DNA of 64,000 bases from JAKVBK01 sp022447275 (GCA_047125605.1 CP138932.1:2232001-2296000), one strand, 5' to 3'. Counted from the first letter of the stretch, positions 44,673 through 53,999 are shown. Notes: generated by a model from the sequence alone, not told the origin. Made by a program: numbers and translations.

Positions 44673-45998
44673 ATGACTGTCACCCGTTTTGCCCCCTCGC
44701 CCACCGGCTATCTCCATGTCGGCAACCTGCGCACGGCGCTGTTCAACTGGTTGATCGCCCGGAAAGCGGGCGGGGAGTTCATTCTGCGCCTGGACGACAC
44801 GGATCCGGAGCGGTCCAAGCAGGAATACGCGGATGGCATTCAGGAAGATCTGGAATGGCTGGGCCTGACATGGGATCGGATCGAGACGCAGTCTTCGCGG
44901 CTTGATCGCTACGTGGCAGCGGCCGATGAACTGCGCGCGAAAGCCCGCTTCTACGAGGCATGGGAAACCCCGACCGAGCTGGACCTCAAGCGCAAGAAGC
45001 TGCTGAACATGGGCAAGCCCCCGGTGTATGACCGTGCCGCCCTTGCCCTCTCGGAAGAAGAGAAAACCGCCCTGCGGGCAGAGCGGGGCGATGGCGTCTG
45101 GCGGTTCAAGCTGGATCATGCGCGGATTGCCTGGGCCGACGGCATCCTCGGCGACATTTCGATCGATGCCGCCTCCGTGTCTGATCCGGTGCTGATCCGG
45201 GCCGATGGCCAGTTTCTGTATACGCTGGCCTCGGTTGTGGACGATACGGAAATGGGGATCACCCATGTGGTGCGCGGCTCCGACCACGTGACCAACACCG
45301 CAACCCAGATCCAGATCATGGCAGCGCTTGGCGCAGGGCATCCTGATTTTGCGCACCACTCCCTGCTGACCGGCCCGCAAGGGGAGGCACTTTCCAAACG
45401 TCTGGGCACTTTGGCGCTGCGCGATCTGCGTGCCGCCGGCATCGAGCCGATGGCGCTGCTGTCGCTCATGGCGCGGCTCGGCTCCAGCGATCCGGTTGTC
45501 CTACGCAGCACCCACCAAGAGCTGATCGACGGCTTCGATCTGTCGAAATTCGGCGCAGCACCCACGAAGTTCGACGTTGAAGACCTCAAGCCGCTTACAG
45601 CCCGCCACCTGGCCAGTCTGCCGCTTGCCGACATGGCTAGCGATATTGCGGCGCTCGGCGTGCCCGCAGAGCTTGCAGAGCCCTTCTGGAGCGTCGTGCG
45701 CGAAAACATCGACACCCGGGCCGATATGGCCGCGTGGTGGGCGCTGTTCCGCGATGGCCCCGCGCAGCCGATCATCGCCGACGAAGATCGTGCCTTCGTG
45801 GAACAGGCTTTTTCGATGCTGCCAGATGCGCCCTATGACGCGCAGACGTGGTCTCAGTGGACAGCGGATGTGAAGGCGGCAACCGGGCGCAAGGGCAAGG
45901 GCCTGTTCATGCCTCTGCGCCTCGCCGTGACCGGGCAGCAACGTGGCCCGGAAATGGCCGATGTGATGGCGCTCTTGCAAACACGCCCGACTGTCTGA
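44673..45998 (+). CDS. gltX: Glutamyl-tRNA synthetase
   Basis: Class I synthetase charging tRNA-Glu. The 441-residue product begins MTVTRFAPSPTGYLHVGNLR (HIGH motif as HVGN), and the KMSKS loop is ALSKRLG. The length and the HVGN/LSKR variants fit the second GltX subfamily common in alphaproteobacteria, some of which mischarge or serve tRNA-Gln before amidation. The ATG at 44673 is preceded by aaggag. Confidence 0.95.
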   Translation: MTVTRFAPSPTGYLHVGNLRTALFNWLIARKAGGEFILRLDDTDPERSKQEYADGIQEDLEWLGLTWDRIETQSSRLDRYVAAADELRAKARFYEAWETPTELDLKRKKLLNMGKPPVYDRAALALSEEEKTALRAERGDGVWRFKLDHARIAWADGILGDISIDAASVSDPVLIRADGQFLYTLASVVDDTEMGITHVVRGSDHVTNTATQIQIMAALGAGHPDFAHHSLLTGPQGEALSKRLGTLALRDLRAAGIEPMALLSLMARLGSSDPVVLRSTHQELIDGFDLSKFGAAPTKFDVEDLKPLTARHLASLPLADMASDIAALGVPAELAEPFWSVVRENIDTRADMAAWWALFRDGPAQPIIADEDRAFVEQAFSMLPDAPYDAQTWSQWTADVKAATGRKGKGLFMPLRLAVTGQQRGPEMADVMALLQTRPTV

Positions 45999-46166
45999 TC
46001 ACGCGACAGCCGGCCCTATTACACGCGCCAACAGCAGAGCGCCTGCACGCCCTGCCTGAGCATGCGCGGCTGCTCAGCTGCCTTCAGTCGCGCGCGCGTG
46101 GCCAGCGCGGTTGTGTTTTGTCCTGAACGGGACGACGATGCCTTCAGTTCATGAGGGGAGCGGATT

Positions 46167-47561
46167 ATGGCGCAAGAACAAGCCCGGTTTCTGAGCGGAA
46201 GCCCGATGCGACATATCACGGTGATGTCGGTCACCGCCTCCGTGGGCCTCATGGCGGTGTTTCTTGTCGACCTCGTAGACATGATCTTTATCTCAATGCT
46301 CGGTCAGGACGAGCTTGCCGCCGCAATCGGCTATGCTGGAACAATTCTCTTCTTCACGACGTCCTTTTCCATCGGCGTGGCAATTGCGGCGGGCGCATTG
46401 GTGGCAAGAGCCGTCGGCGCAGGAGACCAAGAAACCGCCCGACAACGCGCTGCAACCTCGCTTGTCTGGGGCATCATCCTGGCCACCATCTTCGTGGCGA
46501 TCGTCTGGTTTTTCCTGACCCCTCTGGCCGCTCTTGTGGGCGCTGAGGGGCGCACGCTCGAGCTTGCGGTGGGCTATCTTGCCATTATCGTGCCATCGCT
46601 GCCGCTCTTGTTGATTGGCATGGTGGGCGGCGCGATCCTGCGCGCCCACGGGGATGCCAAACGGGCCATGTGGGCCACCGTGGCAGGCGGCCTTGTGAAT
46701 GCCGTGCTTGATCCGATCCTGATTTTTGGCCTCGGCCTCGAACTCACCGGGGCTGCCTTGGCATCTGTTGCGGCGCGCGTGACCATCGCAATGGTCGCTC
46801 TGCTGCCGATTTTCAAACACTATGGTGGGCTGAGCATGCCCAGCGTGCCGGCCCTTTTGCGGGATGCAAAACCAATCCTGACCATTGCCTTCCCGGCCAT
46901 CCTGACGCAGCTGGCCACGCCTGTGGGTCAGGCATGGGTCACCCGCTCAATGGCAGAATATGGCTCCGACGCGGTGGCCGGGATGGCCATCGTCGGGCGG
47001 ATCGTGCCCGTTGCCTTTGGGGTGATGTTTGCCCTGTCTGGCGCAATCGGCCCTATCATCGGGCAGAACGCCGGCGCCGGGCAAGCCGCCCGCGTGCGCG
47101 AAACCTACCGGGACGGCCTGCTCTTCTGTGCGGTGGTCACAGTGGTTGTGGCCGCGCTGCTTTTCGGGCTGCGCGGCCCGCTCGTTGCCCTTTTCAACGC
47201 AACGGGCATCACGGCAGAATTGCTGCTGCTGTTTTGCGGCCCACTGGCGCTGCTGTGGTTCTTTAACGGAGCGATCTTTGTCTCGAATGCAGCCTTCAAC
47301 AACCTGGGCCACCCCTATTACAGCACTTGGATCAACTGGGGCCGCAACACGCTGGGCACAATCCCCTTTGTGACACTCGGAGCCAGCCTTTACGGAGCGC
47401 CAGGCGTCCTGATCGGACAATATACCGGGGGCGTTGTCTTTGCTTTCGCCGCGGCGTTCCTTTCCAACCGGATCATGACGCCTGACCGCCTCAGCGCGAA
47501 AAAACGCGAGGCCTTCCAGCGGGAGGGTCGCCTGATGAGCCTGCTGCACCTACGCAAATAG
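46167..47561 (+). CDS. MATE family efflux transporter
   Basis: A 464-residue inner-membrane protein with about 12 hydrophobic segments in two homologous halves, including DLVDMIFISMLGQDELAAAIGYAG and VGQAWVTRSMAEYGSDAVAG, typical of MatE domains. Probably a sodium- or proton-driven drug exporter; substrate unknown. aggggag precedes the start. It converges with the ureide operon. Confidence 0.92.
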   Translation: MAQEQARFLSGSPMRHITVMSVTASVGLMAVFLVDLVDMIFISMLGQDELAAAIGYAGTILFFTTSFSIGVAIAAGALVARAVGAGDQETARQRAATSLVWGIILATIFVAIVWFFLTPLAALVGAEGRTLELAVGYLAIIVPSLPLLLIGMVGGAILRAHGDAKRAMWATVAGGLVNAVLDPILIFGLGLELTGAALASVAARVTIAMVALLPIFKHYGGLSMPSVPALLRDAKPILTIAFPAILTQLATPVGQAWVTRSMAEYGSDAVAGMAIVGRIVPVAFGVMFALSGAIGPIIGQNAGAGQAARVRETYRDGLLFCAVVTVVVAALLFGLRGPLVALFNATGITAELLLLFCGPLALLWFFNGAIFVSNAAFNNLGHPYYSTWINWGRNTLGTIPFVTLGASLYGAPGVLIGQYTGGVVFAFAAAFLSNRIMTPDRLSAKKREAFQREGRLMSLLHLRK

Positions 47562-47582
47562 GCCCTGGCGTATCCGGCGTTC

Positions 47583-48143
47583 CTAGCCCGGGATCAGCCG
47601 CAGACCGTGCTGTGCAATCATGGCATCCACAAGAGCCAGTTGTTGCGGAGCCAAGACCTGATGGCGCGGGTAAAGCGGCGCGGCCCTGTCATCCAGAACA
47701 GGCGCCTCCCAGCCGCGCGTCGTTGCGAAGAAATCCGCCACACCCTCCGCGCCGAAAACCGCATCATAGCCCTGCACCACCACATCGAGATAGCTCAGCT
47801 GGATCGGCGCAAGGGCCGGGGCATCGGCCCCAAATGGCACAACATACATGGCAATCTCGGCCGCCTCGGGCCCGCTATGGACCACCGCGCCAGACACATC
47901 ATGCCGGGTGTAGGCAGCTTCGCGGGCATCCAGCGCAGCCCAGTCATCCGCCTTGACCGACGCGATCAACCCAGCGATCTGCGTGCCCGGCTCCGGCATG
48001 ACGCTGAGCGTGGCATGCGCGCGTCCCGGCAAATGGCGCCACACCCGACACCAGCCCTTCAGAGTTGCCGCATATGCGGGGTCATGGGCATGGGTCGCGC
48101 GGTTCACAAGACTGCCATAGCCAAAGAAAAAACGATTGCTCAT
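47583..48143 (-). CDS. Gamma-glutamylcyclotransferase-fold protein (AIG2/GGCT-like) in the ureide operon
   Basis: The 186-residue protein begins MSNRFFFGYGSLVNRATH, with the Y-G-S-L signature of the GGCT fold and a plausible catalytic glutamate in DAREAAYTR. It is the last gene of the operon allE-like-allA, 9 bp after allA. The association suggests a role in allantoin breakdown or in removing a side product, rather than glutathione metabolism; this is inferred. Confidence 0.78.
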   Translation of the reverse strand: MSNRFFFGYGSLVNRATHAHDPAYAATLKGWCRVWRHLPGRAHATLSVMPEPGTQIAGLIASVKADDWAALDAREAAYTRHDVSGAVVHSGPEAAEIAMYVVPFGADAPALAPIQLSYLDVVVQGYDAVFGAEGVADFFATTRGWEAPVLDDRAAPLYPRHQVLAPQQLALVDAMIAQHGLRLIPG

Positions 48144-48152
48144 GGGGCCGCC

Positions 48153-48629
48153 CTACACGGTAATCGTCACAGGCTGTGCGAGAACATGTTCTTCGAGATT
48201 TGCGCCGGTGCCAATCCGGTCAAGTACCGTGAACAGCCCGGTTCCAGAGATCGGGCACAAAACACCATGCCAAGTATTGCGCGCAATGTTCACGCCTTGA
48301 TGGCCCCGCGCAAGGAAGGCTACCGGCGTCCCTGGGGCTCCTCCTTGATCCGGGGCAACAATGACAAGATAGCTGCTGTTTCCCATCGGCATGAAACACT
48401 GGTTGCCCAAAGGATGGCGCTCAAGCAGATCACAGTGATGGGGCATGGGGCGGATCTCAGCTTCGAACAGGCTCAGCCCCACTGCACCGTCGACAATGTC
48501 CGCCTGCATCAGGTCAGTGTACCGGCGGCATTTCCCTGCGTTGATCAACACATGCGCGCCGCCCACCTCGATCACCTCGCCAAAAGCGGCAAAGGCCTCT
48601 TGGCTCAAAGGCTGGGCAACAAGATTCAT
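48153..48629 (-). CDS. allA: Ureidoglycolate lyase
   Basis: Splits ureidoglycolate to glyoxylate and urea at the end of allantoin catabolism. The 158-residue cupin-like protein has AFAAFGEVIEVGG, MPHHCDLLERHPLGNQCFMPMG and NTWHGVLCPI, typical of AllA. It overlaps the upstream gene by 4 bp. Confidence 0.93.
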   Translation of the reverse strand: MNLVAQPLSQEAFAAFGEVIEVGGAHVLINAGKCRRYTDLMQADIVDGAVGLSLFEAEIRPMPHHCDLLERHPLGNQCFMPMGNSSYLVIVAPDQGGAPGTPVAFLARGHQGVNIARNTWHGVLCPISGTGLFTVLDRIGTGANLEEHVLAQPVTITV

Positions 48630-49459
48630 CCCAACTCTCCGCCCAACGGGACATGGCGATTGACGTCCTTATACAGCAAATAGCGGAACGGCCCTTCCCC
48701 CGTCGCGACACAAGCCTGCGGACAAAAAGCCCGCAGCCACATGAAATCCCCCGGGCCCACATCCACCCAATCGCGGTTGAGCAAATAGCGGGCCGTCCCC
48801 TCAAGCACATAGAGCCCATGCTCCATCACATGGGTCTCCGCAAAGGGAATGCGCCCCTCACGCTCGAAGGTGACGATGTTAACGTGGAAATCATGGCGCA
48901 GATCGGCCGGATCGGCGAAGCGCTGCGTGGCCCAACGCCCATCACAATCGGGCATCACCACCTTTTCCACCTCACTTTCGTGGACAACCCGGGGCACCGG
49001 CCGCGCCACCCCATGGGCTGGCCTGAACCGCTTGCGAATCCAGTGAAAGCCGCAGCTGTCTGTGCCCGTATTATAGATAGACCAGCGGGTCCCAGCTGGA
49101 ATGAACGCGTAGGAGCCGGGGCGCAAAACATGCGTCTCCTCGCCAATCGTCAGCTCCGCCCCCCCGCGGGCCACAAAAATCCCAGCTTGCGCCGCATCAT
49201 CAGGCTCTGGCGCCGCACTCCCCCCGGAAGGCGCCAATTCCACCGCGTATTGGGCAAATGTCTCGGCAAAGCCGCTCAGAGGGCGGGCAAGGATCCAAGC
49301 CCGCGCCCCCTGCCAGCCCGGCAACAGGCTGGTCACGATATCGCGCTGCACATCCGCCGGGATCAATGCGTAGGCGTCCGTAAAAATCGCACGCCCAAGC
49401 GGATCACTGGATTGATCAGGATGCCCACCGGGCGGAAATGCATATGTTGGCTCTGCCAT
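48626..49459 (-). CDS. allE: (S)-ureidoglycine aminohydrolase (AllE/YlbA-like bicupin)
   Basis: Manganese-dependent release of ammonia from ureidoglycine. The 277-residue bicupin has the C-terminal metal cupin with FHVNIVTFEREGRIPFAETH and MEHGLYVLEGTARYLLN, and an N-terminal cupin with GSYAFIPAGTRW. The start MAEPTYAFPPGGH at 49459 gives the family length. It is the first gene of the ureide operon (allE-allA-GGCT); upstream is the 272-bp region shared with dnaX. Confidence 0.9.
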   Translation of the reverse strand: MAEPTYAFPPGGHPDQSSDPLGRAIFTDAYALIPADVQRDIVTSLLPGWQGARAWILARPLSGFAETFAQYAVELAPSGGSAAPEPDDAAQAGIFVARGGAELTIGEETHVLRPGSYAFIPAGTRWSIYNTGTDSCGFHWIRKRFRPAHGVARPVPRVVHESEVEKVVMPDCDGRWATQRFADPADLRHDFHVNIVTFEREGRIPFAETHVMEHGLYVLEGTARYLLNRDWVDVGPGDFMWLRAFCPQACVATGEGPFRYLLYKDVNRHVPLGGELG

Positions 49460-49590
49460 GGCTTCACTCTTTGTGGAAACTCGCCAAGAGGTATCTTCTC
49501 GCCTGCCCACAGGGCAAGACCAAACAGCCCCCGGCATCTTCTGAGAACCCAACCTGCACAGCCCCAAAACTGACCACAACATCAACTTGG

Positions 49591-49640
49591 AAAAATACTC
49601 CGGGGGAATGCGCCCGGCAGGGCGCAGGGGGCAGAGCCCC
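49591..49640 (+). repeat. Extragenic two-hairpin element, copy 1
   Basis: Begins AAAAATACTCCGGGGGAATG, then stem-loop gcgccc-ggca-gggcgc (49610-49625) and stem-loop ggggc-aga-gcccc (49628-49640). It lies upstream of dnaX. A second copy with different but paired stems is at 52219-52269. Similar elements starting AAAATA..CGGGGG are known to me as common intergenic repeats in Rhodobacteraceae. Confidence 0.65.
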
Positions 49641-49731
49641 AAAGATGCCCGCATCGAGCTTCTCAGCCATGGACCTCTTCGACGCCGCGCCCTACCCTAG
49701 GCAGTGCAATTCCAGTTCCGAAGGCCCATCC

Positions 49732-51600
49732 ATGTCCGATGCTCCCTCCTACCAGGTGCTTGCCCGGAAATACCGGCCCGCCACCTTTGCCGATCTCGTC
49801 GGCCAAGATGATATGGTCCGGACGCTCGCGAATGCGTTCAAAGCGGATCGCATTGCGCAGGCCTTCATGATGACAGGCATCCGGGGCACCGGCAAAACCT
49901 CCACAGCCCGCATCATCGCCAAGGGCATGAATTGCATTGGCCCCGATGGCACCGGCAACCCCACCACCGAACCGTGCGGCGTGTGCGAGCATTGTCAGGC
50001 CATCGCCGAAGGGCGCCACGTAGATGTGATTGAAATGGATGCCGCGTCCAACACAGGCGTGGATGACATGCGCGCACAGGTGATTGACACTGTCGCCTAT
50101 GCTCCCTCCTCTGCCCGCTTCAAAATCTACATCATCGACGAAGTGCACATGCTGTCGCGCAGCGCCTTCAACGCGCTCCTCAAAACACTGGAAGAACCGC
50201 CCCGCCACGTGAAGTTCATCTTCGCAACGACAGAGATTCGCAAAGTGCCGGTCACGGTCCTGTCGCGCTGCCAGCGTTTTGATCTGCGCCGGATTGAGCC
50301 AGAGGTGATGATCGCCATGCTGCAACGCATCGCCAGCGCCGAGGGCGGCACCGTTGAAGACGGCGCCTTGGCGCTGATCGCACGCGCCTCGGAAGGCTCG
50401 GCACGCGATGCCACCTCGCTACTGGACCAAGCGCTGGGCCAAGCCGCAGGCAACCCGGTCACCGCCGAAGATGTGCGGGCCATGCTGGGGCTCGCCGATC
50501 GCGGCCGGGTGCTGGATCTCTTTGACATGGTCATGCGCGGCAATGCCAGCGCCGCGCTGGAAGAGCTTGCCAGCCAATATGCCGATGGGGCCGATCCCCT
50601 CGCCGTGCTGCGCGATCTGGCCGAGGTCACCCATTGGATCTCCATTGCCAAGATCACGCCCGATGCCGCGGACGATCCCGCCATCAGTCCCGACGAACGA
50701 GACCGCGGTCGCCAAATGGCAGAGGCCCTGCCGATGCGCGCTTTGGCCCGGGGCTGGCAGATGCTGCTGAAGGCGATGGAAGAGGTCGCCAATGCGCCCA
50801 ATGCGATGATGGCCGCTGAAATGGCAATCATTCGCCTCACCCATGTGGCCGATCTGCCCAGCCCGGAAGACCTGATGAAACGCTTGCGCAGCTCGGCCGC
50901 CCCGGGCACAGGCGGCGCAACCACCACCCCCGGCGGCAATACCGGGCAGGGTGCCCCAACGGCCATCGGCACTGCCAACCCGCAGTTGGGCGAGAGCACA
51001 GGCCCTTCCTCGACCATGTCGGCAGCCGTGCCCACCGCGCGCGCCGGCCTGCAGGCCTCTGCCTTGCCCCCCGCCCGCCCGCGCGTGATCGCAGGTGGCG
51101 CGCAGGCCCAGACGGCGCCGGCCGCATCAGCACCGGCCCAATACGCAGATCCCGAAGTTGCGCTCGGCCATTATCACAACTTCGAACGCGTCATCGAACT
51201 GATCAGCGCAAACCGGGATATGAAGCTGCAAGTTGAAGTGGAGACCGGGGTGCGCCTCGTCTCCTACAGGCCCGGTCGGATTGAATTCACGCCCAGCGAT
51301 GTGGCGGCACCGGATTTGGCTCCGCGCCTTGCCCAACGGCTGCAACAATGGACGGGCGTCCGCTGGGGTGTTTCCGTCTCAGATGGCAGTTCCGCCCCCA
51401 CCATCGCCGAGGCACGCGATGCGGTTGAAACCGCACGCCGCACCGAGGCCGAAGCCCACCCGATGGTGGCCGCCGTTCTCGCTGCTTTCCCCAAGGCGAA
51501 AGTCACCCATGTGCGGGCGCCCGAGGATCTCATCCAGGAAGCGCAGCACGATGCTTTGGCGGAAGTTGAAGACGAGTGGGATCCCTTCGAAGACGGCTAG
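49732..51600 (+). CDS. dnaX: DNA polymerase III subunit gamma/tau
   Basis: Clamp-loader ATPase. The 622-residue protein has Walker A GIRGTGKTS near residue 50, the zinc module with CIGPDG...CGVCEHC, Walker B IDEVHMLS, the SRC motif LSRCQRFDLRR, a Gly/Ala/Pro-rich linker (about residues 390-470) and a C-terminal tau-type region. The start MSDAPSYQVLARKYRP at 49732 matches the family; the open frame upstream is non-coding intergenic. It is followed by ybaB and recR, the usual gene order. Confidence 0.96.
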   Translation: MSDAPSYQVLARKYRPATFADLVGQDDMVRTLANAFKADRIAQAFMMTGIRGTGKTSTARIIAKGMNCIGPDGTGNPTTEPCGVCEHCQAIAEGRHVDVIEMDAASNTGVDDMRAQVIDTVAYAPSSARFKIYIIDEVHMLSRSAFNALLKTLEEPPRHVKFIFATTEIRKVPVTVLSRCQRFDLRRIEPEVMIAMLQRIASAEGGTVEDGALALIARASEGSARDATSLLDQALGQAAGNPVTAEDVRAMLGLADRGRVLDLFDMVMRGNASAALEELASQYADGADPLAVLRDLAEVTHWISIAKITPDAADDPAISPDERDRGRQMAEALPMRALARGWQMLLKAMEEVANAPNAMMAAEMAIIRLTHVADLPSPEDLMKRLRSSAAPGTGGATTTPGGNTGQGAPTAIGTANPQLGESTGPSSTMSAAVPTARAGLQASALPPARPRVIAGGAQAQTAPAASAPAQYADPEVALGHYHNFERVIELISANRDMKLQVEVETGVRLVSYRPGRIEFTPSDVAAPDLAPRLAQRLQQWTGVRWGVSVSDGSSAPTIAEARDAVETARRTEAEAHPMVAAVLAAFPKAKVTHVRAPEDLIQEAQHDALAEVEDEWDPFEDG

Positions 51601-51821
51601 GTTTCGGCGCAATCCAAGGCCTACGGCGACACAAACCCAGAGCAACATCTGCGCCCTGCCGGCCTATGGCGCCTAACTGTCCGCCAAGGCAGCGGCTCCA
51701 AGGCCACTTACCCGGCCACACCCGTCACGAATTGACGCGCAGCAATGGCACTTCCGGCCCCGGCACGCTATCTTTATGCCAACGCGCATTCTGCGCCACA
51801 CGATAAGGAAGGACACGCGAC

Positions 51822-52166
51822 ATGCTCAAGGGAATGGGTGGTCTTGGCGACATGGCCAAGATGATGAAGGCTGCAAAGGAAATGCAGTCCAAAATGGGCG
51901 AGATGCAGGAAAATCTCGAAAACCTCACGGTTGTCGGGGAAAGCGGCGCCGGCCTTGTGAAGGCGACAGCAACCGCCAAGGGCAAGCTCGTCGGCCTTGA
52001 TATTGACCCTTCAATTTTCCAACCCGACGAAAAAGAAGTGGTCGAAGACCTCATCCTTGCTGCCATTTCCGATGCACAAGCCAAAGCCGAAGCCAAATCC
52101 AATGAGGAAATGCAAAAAATGGCCGAGGACCTTGGGCTCCCGCCCGGCATGGGCTTCCCGGGCTGA
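51822..52166 (+). CDS. YbaB/EbfC family nucleoid-associated protein
   Basis: A 114-residue DNA-binding dimer with the Met/Lys-rich N-terminal helix MAKMMKAAKEMQSKMGEMQ and the central GLVKATATAKGKLVGLDID strand motif. It lies between dnaX and recR as in most bacteria, 221 bp after dnaX; no gene or clear terminator lies in that gap. Confidence 0.95.
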   Translation: MLKGMGGLGDMAKMMKAAKEMQSKMGEMQENLENLTVVGESGAGLVKATATAKGKLVGLDIDPSIFQPDEKEVVEDLILAAISDAQAKAEAKSNEEMQKMAEDLGLPPGMGFPG

Positions 52167-52218
52167 GCCCGCCAGCACAGGAACAGAGCCAGGCACCAAC
52201 ACGCCTGTCTTTGTCTTC

Positions 52219-52269
52219 AAAATATCTGGGGTGAATGGCCCCAAAGGGGCCAGAGGGGCAACGCCCCTC
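52219..52269 (+). repeat. Extragenic two-hairpin element, copy 2
   Basis: Begins AAAATATCTGGGGTGAATG, then stem-loop ggcccc-aaa-ggggcc (52237-52251) and stem-loop gaggggc-aac-gcccctc (52253-52269). It lies between ybaB and recR. The head sequence matches copy 1 and both stems are retained despite base changes. Confidence 0.65.
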
Positions 52270-52300
52270 CCCCGCTCAACTCCATAGCGAAAGCCAGCAG

Positions 52301-52906
52301 ATGGATCCCCGCGGCAGCGACGATATCCAAAACCTGATCGCCATGATGGCAAAGCTGCCAGGCCTTGGGCCCCGGTCAGCCCGCAGAGCCGTGCTCAAGC
52401 TGATCAAGCGGCGCGATCTCATGCTCTTGCCCCTCGCGGATGCGCTGCAGGCTGTGGCGACAACAGCCCGCGAATGCCAACGCTGCGGCAATATCGGCAC
52501 CGCGGACCTCTGCGATATCTGCACCGATCCAGCGCGTGCAACCGGCGAGCTGTGCGTAGTCGAAGATGTCTCGGACCTCTGGGCGATGGAACGGGCCGGT
52601 GGTTTCAAAGGTCGTTACCATGTTTTGGGCGGCACGCTGTCTGCGCTCGATGCGGTGGGACCGGAGGAGTTGCGCATTCCCGAATTGGCCCAGCGCGTCT
52701 CAGACGAAGGCATCACAGAGGTCATTCTGGCGCTCAATGCCACGGTCGATGGCTTAACCACCGCGCATTACATCGTGGATGCGCTGGAAAACAGTGGCGC
52801 ACAGTTGACATCGCTTGCCCAAGGCGTGCCCGTCGGTGGCGAGCTTGATTACCTCGACGATGGGACGATCACAGCGGCCCTGCGCGCCCGCAAGGCGCTG
52901 CAGTAA
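52301..52906 (+). CDS. recR: Recombination mediator protein RecR
   Basis: Works with RecF/RecO in gap repair. The 201-residue protein has the helix-hairpin-helix LIAMMAKLPGLGPRSARRAVL, the zinc finger C-Q-R-C...C-D-I-C at about residues 58-73, and the Toprim domain with VVEDVSDLWAMER. The start MDPRGSDDIQNLI at 52301 is chosen by family length. Confidence 0.96.
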   Translation: MDPRGSDDIQNLIAMMAKLPGLGPRSARRAVLKLIKRRDLMLLPLADALQAVATTARECQRCGNIGTADLCDICTDPARATGELCVVEDVSDLWAMERAGGFKGRYHVLGGTLSALDAVGPEELRIPELAQRVSDEGITEVILALNATVDGLTTAHYIVDALENSGAQLTSLAQGVPVGGELDYLDDGTITAALRARKALQ

Positions 52907-52949
52907 CCAGACGCACCCCAGCCAGACACACCCAAGCCAGACCGGCCAG
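52907..52949. repeat. 15-bp direct repeat after recR
   Basis: Two near-identical 15-bp units beginning ccagac.caccc (52907-52921 and 52922-52936), followed by a partial third (52937-52949). Meaning unknown; probably replication slippage in intergenic DNA. Confidence 0.4.
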
Positions 52950-53011
52950 CGCGCGACGGCCAAGCAGATGGTCGTGGCACAGCCCATAAAACCCAAAGCC
53001 CCTCAAAACCA

Positions 53012-53040
53012 AAGGCCGCGCCCGGCAGGGGCACGGCCTT
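53012..53040. terminator. Bidirectional hairpin between convergent recR and trcR
   Basis: Arms aaggccg (53012-53018) and cggcctt (53034-53040) with a 15-nt GC-rich loop. On the minus strand it is followed by TGGTTTTG, on the plus strand by GTCTGTG. Its location between two convergent genes fits a shared terminator, stronger for the minus strand. Confidence 0.6.
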
Positions 53041-53100
53041 GTCTGTGTGGTGCGTTGCGCAGTGCCCTTACTTACCGCGGTAAAGGGCCTGACGCCTGAC

Positions 53101-53865
53101 TTAGCGCGCGCTGTCGTCCTCATCCTCGTCAGAGGCGGAATCAGGCAGGTTGAAGAAGCTGTCAGCATCCACGATCGGATCCAGATCTTCTTCTTCCTCT
53201 CCGCGCGGATCGTCGGTCAGGGTGAAGGTTTCCAAGCCAGAGATCGCGGCGGGGATCTTGGGCTCGGGATCGCCCGCGAGGCTCTGCTCGGTCGAGACCA
53301 GCTTGCGGCGCTCATCATCGGTCATGACAGCGCCTTCCGCAGCACGCTTTGCGGCGGCCTTTTGCACCGCTGCATCCAGCTCGGATTGCTTGCACAGGCC
53401 CAACGCAACGGGATCGATTGGCTGCATGTTGGCGATGTTCCAATGTGTCCGCTCGCGGATCGACTGGATTGTCGGCTTGGTTGTGCCCACCAGCTTGGCA
53501 ATCTGGCTGTCGGCCAGTTCAGGGTGGAATTTCACCAGCCACAGGATCGAGTTCGGGCGGTCCTGGCGCTTGGACAGCGGCGTATAGCGGGGCCCACGGC
53601 GCTTTTCCTCTCCAATTGCAGCCTTGTTGACTTTCAGCCGCATCGCATAGGTCGGATCCTGCTCGGCCTTGTCGATCTCTTCTTGTACCAGTTGGTTGTT
53701 GGCAATCGGATCGAAGCCCTTCATGCCGGTGGCCACGTCGCCATCCGCAATGCCTTGGACTTCCAGTTCGTGCAATCCGCAGAAATCAGCAATCTGCTTG
53801 AAGCTGAGGGTCGTGTTATCCACGAGCCAGACGGCAGTGGCCTTTGCCATGATCGGCTTGTTCAT
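53101..53865 (-). CDS. trcR: DUF1013 protein, cell-cycle transcriptional regulator TrcR
   Basis: Alphaproteobacterial regulator of the DUF1013 family, 254 residues. The N-terminal half has MAKATAVWLVDNTTLSFKQIADFCGLHELEVQ and later QIAKLVGTTKPTIQSIRER, both resembling helix-turn-helix segments; the C-terminus is very acidic (GEEEEDLDPIVD, SDEDEDDSAR). The start at 53865 is set by aaggag 8 bp upstream. In Caulobacter, TrcR activates cell-cycle genes; the same role here is inferred. Confidence 0.88.
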   Translation of the reverse strand: MNKPIMAKATAVWLVDNTTLSFKQIADFCGLHELEVQGIADGDVATGMKGFDPIANNQLVQEEIDKAEQDPTYAMRLKVNKAAIGEEKRRGPRYTPLSKRQDRPNSILWLVKFHPELADSQIAKLVGTTKPTIQSIRERTHWNIANMQPIDPVALGLCKQSELDAAVQKAAAKRAAEGAVMTDDERRKLVSTEQSLAGDPEPKIPAAISGLETFTLTDDPRGEEEEDLDPIVDADSFFNLPDSASDEDEDDSAR

Positions 53866-53999
53866 CGGACGCTCCTTCGACATATCTTTCGCGTGGGCCG
53901 ACCGGGGCTTCCGGTGGCGGTCCGCGGCGGGGGCCGCGTGTCCTCGCTTTGGGGGATCAAGCGGGATATAAGCCGGTCAGGCCGTAAAGGGAAGAGAGA

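Noticed and set aside
49732..51600. Search for a frameshift site giving a short gamma form of DnaX
   Set aside because: No A-rich slippery run with a following hairpin, as in E. coli, was seen; the gene reads through as a single product.
53065..53092. Palindrome around TTACCGCGGTAA just after the trcR stop
   Set aside because: It can form a hairpin with flanking ccctt/aaggg, but it has no T run and a better terminator-like hairpin lies at 53012-53040.
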